DNA of 64,000 bases, from contig CATKHK010000079.1 in assembly GCA_949751835.1 (NCBI GenBank), forward strand, positions 62,001-126,000, written 5' to 3'. The notes under the pieces are model-generated. The model was given only the letters and a program-made list of their open reading frames with translations. It was not told the origin of the DNA and did no database searches. The position numbers and the translations under genes are program-made. Below, piece after piece: positions 56,453-64,000 of the stretch (position 1 is the stretch's first letter; each line of letters begins with the position of its first letter). This stretch comes from Blepharisma japonicum. Its lineage: Eukaryota; Ciliophora; Heterotrichea; Heterotrichida; Blepharismidae.

Positions 56453-57019
56453 ATGACTTATAGAGCTGTTAATCTTCCTTCAATTGACCTAGTTTGGACT
56501 AACAAAATATTTGTATCACTATCTGAATATGATCGCTTATTATCTCAAGCTGAAAAAGAACCGATTTATGTTGAAATTTGTAATTTTGTGTTTACAGTCC
56601 AACCTCATCTAGCAGTAAAAGAGGGTATAGCAATGGGAAAGTTTTCCAGAAAAATATGCCGAATATCTCTATGTGAAAATTTTGAAGTCAAAATATTTAA
56701 TCCTCCTCCTAGGTTTTATCTTGGATTAGTGGATATTGATATTGAATTAATTGGGGTTAGCTCTATTTTTGAAATTTCTGAAAGGATGCTTGAAAGTGAA
56801 TTTAGAGAAAACATGAATGATTTGGTGTTAAACCAAAATCAAATCTTATTTCTTCATTACCAAAGCTGTCCTCTTTTATTAACGATTTTAAGGGTTGAAG
56901 GTATGAATTTAATAAACCAAGTACCTCAAATGGAAAATTTTGAATGCCAAAGAGGAATTTTACATCCTCAAACCCTTATGCTATTTAATCGAAGATCTCC
57001 AAATTTATGCTTATATTAA
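56453..57019 (+). CDS. NSF N-domain-only paralogue
   Basis: 188 residues that align with the N-domain of the neighbouring NSF from the first residue: TYRAVNLPSIDLVWTNKIFV against TYRAVNLPANDLAYTNKVFV, and CQRGILHPQT near the end. It stops just before the D1 ATPase, so it has the SNAP/SNARE-binding part but no ATPase. Divergence is spread along the sequence and no frame break occurs, so it may be an expressed decoy or a partial tandem duplicate on its way out. It lies 276 bases upstream of NSF in the same orientation. Confidence 0.68.
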   Translation: MTYRAVNLPSIDLVWTNKIFVSLSEYDRLLSQAEKEPIYVEICNFVFTVQPHLAVKEGIAMGKFSRKICRISLCENFEVKIFNPPPRFYLGLVDIDIELIGVSSIFEISERMLESEFRENMNDLVLNQNQILFLHYQSCPLLLTILRVEGMNLINQVPQMENFECQRGILHPQTLMLFNRRSPNLCLY

Positions 57020-57295
57020 ATTTTACAGGAATTATTGAATCAAAGCCAGAGAGTAAATTTTTAAAAAAATCATCTATAATGTCGAATGAGCTCGTTAATT
57101 GTTTAAATCAATAAATCGCAATTGTTTTGAATTAAATTCAAATAATTAGCATAAAAATGATCACATAATCCTAAAGGCTTTATCTTAAAAGTTAAATACT
57201 TTAATATTCTATCCAGAATTATCTGTTTCCAATGAATTTATATCAATAATAAAAATTGATTAAATTAAGTTAAAAATACACGTAGGAATAATAAA

Positions 57296-59476
57296 ATGAA
57301 CACTTATAGAGCAGTAAATCTCCCAGCGAATGACCTTGCTTACACTAATAAAGTGTTTGTCTCCCCATCAGAATATCAAAGACTCCTAGCCCAGTCCAGA
57401 AGAGAGCCAGTTTATATCGAAATTTCAGGTTTCGTGCTAACAGCGCAACCTCATCCGAAGCTGACAGAAGGTATTGCAATGAGCAAGTTCATCAGAGAAA
57501 TGGGCAGGATTTCCTTAGTTGATACTCTTCAGTTCAAAATATTCCAATGTCCAGCAGATTTTTATCTTGGATTTGCTAATATTGATGTTGAGCTAATCGG
57601 GAGAAAAAAAGGTGGCTCAGCTGTTGAAATTCCTGAAGAAGTTCTCGAAAGCAAATTCAGAGAATGTATGAACGATATGGTTTTAAACAACAACCAAACC
57701 TTACTGTTCGATTATCAAGGGATGCCTTTACAAATGACTATTAAAAGGCTCACAAGCATGGATTTAATCAATCCAACACCTCAAGAAGAATCATCTCCAT
57801 GCCAAAGAGGGATTTTGCACCCTCAAACTTCTCTGCAATTTGAGTCAACATCTCCAGTAAATTTAGAAATTATCAGCCAGAAAATCAGAACAATCAATAT
57901 TTTTGATAGCAAAAGATTCAACTTTGAAGAACTTGGCATTGGTGGGCTTGATAAAGAATTCCAGTACATTGTCCGTAGAGCTTTTGCTTCTAGACTATTA
58001 CCGCCTCAAATTATCCAAAGACTTGGCTTAAAATACGTAAAAGGTATGCTTCTTTATGGTCCTCCTGGGACTGGAAAAACTCTTATCGCCCGACAAATCG
58101 CAAAATGCTTAAAAGCAAGAGAGCCAAAAATTATTTCAGGTCCAGAAATTTTCAACAAATATGTAGGCCAATCTGAAGAAAACGTCAGAGATCTATTTAA
58201 AGAAGCAGAAGAAGAACAAGCAACTAAAGGTGACAAAAGCCAGCTGCATATCATAATTTTTGATGAAATTGATGCTATCTGTAGGCCAAGAGGGACCATT
58301 TCTGGTTCAACTGGAGTCCATGATACAGTCGTGAATCAGCTTTTATCAAAAATCGACGGTATAAATTCATTGAACAATATTTTGATTATTGGGATGACTA
58401 ATAGAAAAGATATGATTGATGAAGCTGTTTTAAGGCCTGGAAGACTAGAAATTCATGTAGAAGTAGGCTTACCTGACGAAGAAGGTAGACAACAAATATT
58501 AAGGATCCATACTAAAAAAATCCAAGAATATGGAGCACTTGCTGAAGATGTAGACCTTTTAGAAATCGCAAAAATCACAAAAAATTACAGTGGTGCTGAA
58601 ATAGAAGGTTTAGTAAAAAATGCTGCAAGTTTTGCATTTGGAAGAGAAATTGATTTAGATGATTTAGGAAGAGAAATTAATATAGACAATATCAAGATTA
58701 GGATGGCAGACTTTATCAAAGGAGTTGAAGAGTACAAGCCGCAGTTCGGGATTGACGAAGCTGATTTAAACAGATATATCAGAGGAGGCATCATTAATTA
58801 TGGAGAAACCTGTGAAAAACTAGTAGAAACTTGTAAAACACTTATAGAACAAGTAAAAACTAGCTCAAGAACCCCATTGATGTCAGTCTTACTAGAAGGT
58901 CCTCCAGGGACTGGAAAAACAGCCCTAGCTGCCATGCTTGCTCTCCACAGTGGTTTCCCATACGTAAAATTGGTATCCCCAGAAAACTACGTTGGTTTTA
59001 CAGAGTCAGGCAAAGTCACTGCAATTGCCAAAGTTTTTGAAGATGCTTATCGTTCCCCTCTCAGCTTAGTAGTCCTCGATAACATTGAAAGGCTTATAGA
59101 ATATGTTACTATTGGTCCTAGATTTTCCAATCCAATTCTGCAAGCTATTTTAGTCCTGACCAAAAAAGTGCCTCCACATCCTGATAGAAGAATTATGATT
59201 ATTGGGACCACAAGTAATGCTACTTTTCTAGAAGATTTAGATTTAGTGAAATCATTTAATGTGGTCCTAGAAGTCAAGAAATTAGCCAGCAGAGCTGAAG
59301 TTGCAGCTGTATTGAGAAAATACCCAGTAACAGAAGAAGAGCTTGCTGATATTTTGACTGATATGACAGCAATTTCAATAAAACAACTAATGATGGCTGT
59401 TGAAATGAGCTTACAAGGTGAAGAAACTATCACGAAAGAAAGATTCTTGAGCTGCTTGAACTCCATTTTATTATAA
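57296..59476 (+). CDS. NSF: NSF/Sec18 AAA ATPase
   Basis: 726 residues, the normal length. NSF disassembles SNARE complexes with alpha-SNAP to recycle the fusion machinery. N-domain at 1-190; D1 with GPPGTGKTLIARQ (Walker A), IIFDEIDAICRPRG (Walker B), NNILIIGMTNRKDMIDEAVLRPGRLE (sensor and arginine fingers); D2 with GPPGTGKTALAAMLAL, LVVLDNIERLIEY and IIGTTSNATFLEDL. The FDSKRFNFEELGIGGLDKEF linker is typical. No intron, no TGA codon. The stop is 17 bases from that of the convergent coiled-coil gene. Confidence 0.95.
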   Translation: MNTYRAVNLPANDLAYTNKVFVSPSEYQRLLAQSRREPVYIEISGFVLTAQPHPKLTEGIAMSKFIREMGRISLVDTLQFKIFQCPADFYLGFANIDVELIGRKKGGSAVEIPEEVLESKFRECMNDMVLNNNQTLLFDYQGMPLQMTIKRLTSMDLINPTPQEESSPCQRGILHPQTSLQFESTSPVNLEIISQKIRTINIFDSKRFNFEELGIGGLDKEFQYIVRRAFASRLLPPQIIQRLGLKYVKGMLLYGPPGTGKTLIARQIAKCLKAREPKIISGPEIFNKYVGQSEENVRDLFKEAEEEQATKGDKSQLHIIIFDEIDAICRPRGTISGSTGVHDTVVNQLLSKIDGINSLNNILIIGMTNRKDMIDEAVLRPGRLEIHVEVGLPDEEGRQQILRIHTKKIQEYGALAEDVDLLEIAKITKNYSGAEIEGLVKNAASFAFGREIDLDDLGREINIDNIKIRMADFIKGVEEYKPQFGIDEADLNRYIRGGIINYGETCEKLVETCKTLIEQVKTSSRTPLMSVLLEGPPGTGKTALAAMLALHSGFPYVKLVSPENYVGFTESGKVTAIAKVFEDAYRSPLSLVVLDNIERLIEYVTIGPRFSNPILQAILVLTKKVPPHPDRRIMIIGTTSNATFLEDLDLVKSFNVVLEVKKLASRAEVAAVLRKYPVTEEELADILTDMTAISIKQLMMAVEMSLQGEETITKERFLSCLNSILL

Positions 59477-59493
59477 ATAAAAAATTGGTAAAA

Positions 59494-60300
59494 TTAAGTG
59501 TACAGCGCGTTGATTGAGGGTTTGTAGAAGAAAGAGACGTCGGGGTCTCTGAAGTCACTATCTCTGCGGGAGTATTTTTGAAGTTTTAGAGTTGAATAGT
59601 CGTCAAATGTCATTTTAAGCAGCCTCTGTTGGGACTGCTTTTTAAAAGTCCTAGTTTGTAGTGCCATAGCTTCTTCTTGCAATTCTTTTTGCTCTTTTTC
59701 TAAATCGTTAATTTTCTGCTGAAGCTTTCCTGTATTAATTTTCCAAATAGCCATAATTAATTTCAGTTTTTTGGCCAGTGATTTATAAGTTTCAACAGAA
59801 GTCCCTTTACTTTCAGTTTCTTCTTTTGTTTTATATCCGTTCTCTTTTAAGCCGTTTATTTCTTCTTCAAGCTTCTGGATCCTTATTTGGTACTCTTTCA
59901 TTTTATTTTGGTTGCTTATTTCTTGCTCTTCAGCTTTTATAATATTTTTCCTGTATTGAGCAATTTCTCGTATCATGCTTCCATCAGTGCTTAAAGAAAT
60001 TTTATCGTTGCTGACTGATACAAATTTGTTTTTATTTAGCCTTTTGTTTTCTTTTTCTAGATTTAATACGGTCTGCAGCTGTTCTTTTATGTGTAATTGT
60101 AGCATTTCTATATAGCCGTCTGCTTGTGGAGATAATGAATGTCTTTTTTCAAGATATGATTTATCGTTTCTTAGTACTTTTAACCACGATTGAGCTGATT
60201 TTAGTTCGTTTTCGATATTATATTGCCCATTTGCTTGTATAGGTATTAAGTTTCTTCCAGTGCTTCTGCTTCTTGAAATGTCATTATATTTAGATTTCAT
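59494..60300 (-). CDS. coiled-coil protein
   Basis: 268 residues. Ser/Arg-rich start (MKSKYNDISRSRSTGRN), then coiled coil from about residue 65 to 225 (KEQLQTVLNLEKENKRLNKNK; KIQKLEEEINGLKENG-like), and a basic Tyr/Ser-rich end (DSDFRDPDVSFFYKPS). No family recognised. Convergent with NSF, 17 bases between stops. Confidence 0.7.
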   Translation of the reverse strand: MKSKYNDISRSRSTGRNLIPIQANGQYNIENELKSAQSWLKVLRNDKSYLEKRHSLSPQADGYIEMLQLHIKEQLQTVLNLEKENKRLNKNKFVSVSNDKISLSTDGSMIREIAQYRKNIIKAEEQEISNQNKMKEYQIRIQKLEEEINGLKENGYKTKEETESKGTSVETYKSLAKKLKLIMAIWKINTGKLQQKINDLEKEQKELQEEAMALQTRTFKKQSQQRLLKMTFDDYSTLKLQKYSRRDSDFRDPDVSFFYKPSINALYT

Positions 60301-60993
60301 TTTTTTGTACCCTTGGGTTAATTTTTCCTTTTGTGTAATATTTCATTGGGATCCTTAGCGCGGCATCTATACAATAAAGACGTTTTTTTGCCTATTGCTT
60401 TAGGACCTAGTTTTTTATTCTAATAATTTTATAATCTTATTTCTGTAGAAAACAATAGACTGAATTGGGTTGAAAGTTGTTCTCTCAGAAAAAACTGCAA
60501 TAATTTATTTCACCCTTATCTAAAAAGTTTTTACTTTTCACCAATGTAGTTTTATCCATTTTTCAGCATTTTGACAGAGCAAAAACGTGGCTAAAGCTTC
60601 ATTAAAGTTTTTCCCAATTAATCCTTAAAAATGTAATTATAAGAGCTTAACATTGTGAAAGGCATAAAAAGAGAAACCTTTCTCTTTAAGAAATTAGTAA
60701 CTAAATTATTTATAATTACATTTCAAAATTAATATTTTCATTAAATTAATCATTTAAATGTTTATAGTTTTTCCAAATTTTAATTTTTTAAATATTAAAT
60801 ACTTTTTATAAAAGTGACAGTTATTTCTGCCATTTAGATTCACTCTGTTTCTGTTAAAATTTCAATGCTATTTATAATCTATAACTAAATTAACTCTAAA
60901 AATCCAATAAATTCGATAACTAAGCTTTATTCTTTCCTTCAATTATCAGTTTCATTTGATTGAATTTAAATTAATCTCTAATGGTGTCTAATA
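60301..60993. other. intergenic, AT-rich
   Basis: About 690 bases between divergent genes. Long A/T runs and no recognisable gene, RNA or repeat; it must hold the promoters of both neighbours. Confidence 0.5.
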
Positions 60994-62184
60994 ATGAATA
61001 AATTTTTACTAGACTCAGAAAACTGGATCGAGAGAATGGAATCTGCCTTTATGATTGGAGGGCTCTTTTTTACAATGCAAGGCAGGAACAGTTTGATTTT
61101 AAATGATGTATTCCCACCTTTACAAAGGCATTTGACTGATAAAAATCCAATTGTAAGAGAAGCTGTTGCTTGGGCATTGTGCAGGCTATCAAATTCAAGA
61201 GATGGTGTAGCTAAGCTAGCTGAAAGCTGCACAATTATTACAATGGTGAGCGCATTTATTAATTTTTCTAAATCTTCCAAGACCAAAAATAAGATGTGCT
61301 TGCTATATTTATTAGAAGCCTTTATTAATATCACAGAATATGATATAGGAATTGAGCCTATGCTTGGCACAGGTCTTATGAAAAGCTTAATCAATTTTTT
61401 AAAACTAGCTAAGAAATACAAAGAACAAGAAGTTGTCATGATAGAAAGAACCCTCCATGTGATTTCACATATAACCATAAATCCTATAGGGAAGATTGAA
61501 GGGACTGATGAAAATTGTATTAGTGCAGCATCAAAATTTATAAATAGCAACAGGTCATATGAACAAAAAAGACTAGGGACTGCTGTTATCATGACTGTCA
61601 CAATTGCGCTAGAAGGGAAAAATCAAGCTGTTAGCTTAAAGAAAAATGACAAATTTAAAGTATTAGAGAGGCTTTTTGAGCTGTTAAAAGGAGAACATGA
61701 AGATATAAGAACCAATGCAAAGCAATGCTTCCATAATATTGCTGATTTGCCTGAAGGATTTGATAAATCAGTCAACCTCCTTTCTTCAAATTTGCCGATT
61801 TTAGATGAAGTTTTTGGTATCAGAGCTATTAAACCTCTTGTCAGGCTTCTTCCTAAGCTAAATACCTATGAGAATCCTCCTCATATTAACCTTCAAAAGC
61901 TGCCTTTTTACCAGCAATACATAAAAGCAATAAATTTCTTAATAGAAAAATACGAAGGTGCTGAAAGTGAAGCTATTGACACTGTTAATATTTCTCAGAA
62001 ACTAGGACCTTTCTTGTGCGAGGAAAGCGGTGTCAGCAAAGAGACTTCACAGATTTTGAGGAAAATCTGCATAAAAGATGCCCATAATAAAGAAGTCCTT
62101 AAGAAATTTATTAATGACTATGGAGATGAAGGGATTAAGAGGAATATGGTGAAGTATCCAAACTTAATGAATATAATTTCATAA
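60994..62184 (+). CDS. armadillo/HEAT-repeat protein, possibly RSPH14-like
   Basis: 396 residues, almost wholly alpha-helical. Successive repeats such as NPIVREAVAWALCRLSNSRDGVAKLAESC and HEDIRTNAKQCFHNIADLPEG fit ARM/HEAT units of about 40 residues. Length and the pattern ...R..A..AL..L......G..KL.E... resemble the radial-spoke protein RSPH14/RTDR1, which would suit a ciliate, but the match is by eye. No TGA codon used, no intron. Confidence 0.55.
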   Translation: MNKFLLDSENWIERMESAFMIGGLFFTMQGRNSLILNDVFPPLQRHLTDKNPIVREAVAWALCRLSNSRDGVAKLAESCTIITMVSAFINFSKSSKTKNKMCLLYLLEAFINITEYDIGIEPMLGTGLMKSLINFLKLAKKYKEQEVVMIERTLHVISHITINPIGKIEGTDENCISAASKFINSNRSYEQKRLGTAVIMTVTIALEGKNQAVSLKKNDKFKVLERLFELLKGEHEDIRTNAKQCFHNIADLPEGFDKSVNLLSSNLPILDEVFGIRAIKPLVRLLPKLNTYENPPHINLQKLPFYQQYIKAINFLIEKYEGAESEAIDTVNISQKLGPFLCEESGVSKETSQILRKICIKDAHNKEVLKKFINDYGDEGIKRNMVKYPNLMNIIS

Positions 62185-62300
62185 CGAGTTTCTTTAATTT
62201 ATCATAAATTTTGAGAAGATTACACTTATTTATGTGTTATTTTGTTCAGTTGGTAGTAACTTTGTATGCTTCTTGAATTCCCTTTTGTAATCTTTAAGAA

Positions 62301-62861
62301 ATGGTATGGCCTATATAGGGTGTTGACTTAGTAGCAGGTGGTAAGAAACCAAATCTTAACAGACGCAAGGTCACAACTACAAATCTGTATCTCCGCCTCC
62401 TCCTTAAGCTTTATAAGTTCTTAGCTCGCAGAACAGACTCTGGCTTCAATAAAGTGATTGCTAAAAGATTGGCCATGTCTAGACACAACAGACCTCCACT
62501 TTCTCTTAAACATATTGCAAAATACATGACAGGGAAAACCAGCAAAACTTGTGTGATTGTAGGATCCGTTCTCGATGACCCTAGATTGATTCAAGTCCCT
62601 GAAGGTCTTCAAATTGTCACTTTAAGAATCAGCGAGACTGCAAGAGCAAGAGTGGAAGCTGCTGGAGGAAAAGTCCTCACTTTTGACCAATTTGCAACTC
62701 AAAATCCAACTGGAAAGGACACTGTGCTTTTAAGAGGCAAAAAGACTGCAAGAGAAGCTTATAAACACTTTGGACCTGCACCTGGGACAAAGAGATCCAA
62801 GGCCAGACCATATGTTCGTAGCGAAGGAAGAAAGTTCGAAAGAGCAAGAGGTAGAAGATAA
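62301..62861 (+). CDS. RPL18: ribosomal protein eL18
   Basis: 181 residues after splicing. eL18 is a universal eukaryotic 60S protein. The mature start [13 protein letters not shown] matches MGVD of other eL18 proteins, and [65 protein letters not shown] and [20 protein letters not shown] are hallmark blocks. The first exon is the ATG alone (62301-62303); a 15-nt intron follows at once. TGA is not used. It ends 5 bases from the stop of the convergent AP-3 delta gene. Confidence 0.95.
62304..62318 (+). other. 15-nt intron directly after the start codon of RPL18
   Basis: GTATGGCCTATATAG. Its removal joins ATG to GGTGTTGAC (Gly-Val-Asp), restoring the universal MGVD start; unspliced, the frame soon meets TAG. 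Introns next to the ATG are a known habit of ribosomal protein genes. Confidence 0.92.
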
Positions 62862-62866
62862 ATCTA

Positions 62867-64000
62867 TTAATTATTTCCTAGAACTGGATCTTTCATCACT
62901 GTATATTTTTTATCTGTGCTTGGCTTGGGTACCGAAACTTCTTGCTTTGTTTCTTCTTTTTCTTCTTCTTCTTTGTTTTCTTCTTTATTCTCTTCAGTTT
63001 TTTTCTTAAGCTTTTTCTTTCCTTTTCCTTTTCCTTTCTTTTTAGCAGGCTCGCTATTTTTGTCTGACTGTAAATAATACGGGTGGTCTTTCTGCTTTAA
63101 TTTAAGTTCATTTCTCCTTTTTTTCCTTTCTTCTTCACTTAAAATATCAGGAGGATTGAAATCTTCGTCCCTGAAATAATGATAAGTGACAGACCCGTCC
63201 TCATTTCTCGTCTGGATTTCGTTTTCATCTATTTCTATAGGTACCAAAAGTGACTCAGGGGCAAATACCATAGCTTGAGCATATGAAGGAACTGGGTTTA
63301 AACAGGTAATTAAGCTGCCGAGCTTAGCTTTCTCTTCATCTGTAAGGTTTGCTAATATATTTATATAGAGTAGTGACCGTTCTTGACTCTCCATAAAGTC
63401 CACTTGTTTGCTTCTTTCTTCAAGTTTTGTTTGGATTTCTTCTTTAAGATTAGGATTTATTTCTCTTATTTTGACTAAAAGTTTAAAAGTGGCAGCAGTA
63501 AGGGCGTTGTGTACAGACTCAGGGAAATTTAAAATTTTCCAGCGGTCTCTTAAGATTAATTCTAAAGCATTTTCTTGGTTTTCTGGGCTTAAAGTGTCCC
63601 CAAATTCGCCTATAATGAAAAGCAAGGCATTTAAGGCTTCACATTTTTCGGATTTTAAAGATTCGAAATCTTGTAAGGTCTCTATAGCGAGTTCTGCAGC
63701 TTCTGGTCTAAGCTGTTCAACCCTTATAACGACGTCAAGCATAATACTACTTAGCTGTCCTTCGTATTTAGAAGTCTTGAGCTTCAAAAATGTTCCTAAA
63801 ATCATAAACATTCATTTGAAATCTTCAACTAAATCATAATTTTCTTTACTTAAGAGATATAATCCAGTACTGAATAATTCTTCTTTAATATCAGAGTTTT
63901 CAGATTTTTGGATTTCCTTTACAATCTCTACGATAATGTCACAAAGATTCTGTTTTGAGGTCTAATTATAAAATACAGTCAATCTTAACAGAGAAAGCGC
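62867..64000 (-). CDS. AP3D1: AP-3 complex subunit delta, C-terminal part (5' end outside window)
   Basis: Partial: the N-terminal half lies beyond the right edge. AP-3 delta is a large subunit of the adaptor that sorts cargo to lysosome-like compartments. The visible part starts in the HEAT solenoid (ALSLLRLTTSKQNLCDII), continues through YDLVEDFKWMFMILGTFLKL and LSSIMLDVVIRVEQLRPEAAE, which match the delta-adaptin trunk, and ends in a hinge with TYHYF and a Lys/Glu-rich tail (KKKGKGKGKKKLKKKTEENK). A 15-nt intron is inferred at 63962-63976. One conserved Trp is TGA (about 63812). Confidence 0.87.
63962..63976 (-). other. 15-nt intron in AP-3 delta
   Basis: GTATTTTATAATTAG on the minus strand. 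It joins LSLLRLT to TSKQNLCDI in frame. Confidence 0.82.

Overview
The window looks like somatic (macronuclear) DNA of a heterotrich ciliate, most probably Blepharisma or a close relative. Three things point there. In-frame TGA codons fall on tryptophan positions in conserved families (kinase, E2, TTLL, SKI2-type neighbours), while every gene ends in TAA or TAG. Introns are only 15 or 16 nt long, GTA...AG. Genes are AT-rich and very tightly packed, mostly without introns. I saw no telomere, tRNA, rRNA or CRISPR array.

Layout. 1-5.1 kb: two tandem PhoD-type phosphatase genes and a TTLL3-like tubulin ligase, made by a 1.7-kb direct duplication that also left a TTLL 3' fragment. 5.1-8.1 kb: a kelch/serine-lysine-rich protein and broken copies of its tail. 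8.2-10.1 kb: an SNF1/AMPK-type kinase plus a fragment of its own 5' end. 10.6-14.6 kb: UTP3/SAS10, a sugar transporter and an EH-domain protein. 14.9-21.3 kb: a choline/ethanolamine kinase, an EF-hand protein, a cyclic-nucleotide-binding protein, a PX-BAR sorting nexin and a small lipid-anchored protein. 22.2-28 kb: TAM41, a 1146-aa RNA-ligase/kinase-like protein, an MPO1-like protein and a secreted saposin-like protein. 28.6-37.5 kb: VPS13 as one 8.9-kb exon. 37.5-44.2 kb: a Cep57-like coiled-coil protein, the SKI2 helicase and a kinesin-1-like motor.

44.2-50 kb is the accessory part: four diverged copies of a ubiquitin-conjugating-enzyme (E2) gene, two of them without the catalytic cysteine, interleaved with two fossils of a CRESS-DNA virus replication protein (Rep). 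50-64 kb returns to household genes: a coiled-coil protein, a VPS9 Rab GEF, a large type I membrane protein, an NSF N-domain-only paralogue next to full NSF, a coiled-coil protein, an ARM-repeat protein, ribosomal protein eL18 and the C-terminal part of AP-3 delta (running off the right edge).

Much of the set serves membrane traffic (VPS13, VPS9 protein, NSF, AP-3 delta, sorting nexin, EH protein) and the ciliary/microtubule cytoskeleton (TTLL, kinesin, Cep57-like, ARM protein), which suits a large ciliate. A recurring theme is partial duplication: PhoD, TTLL, the kelch gene, the kinase, E2 and NSF all have partial or decayed copies right beside them.
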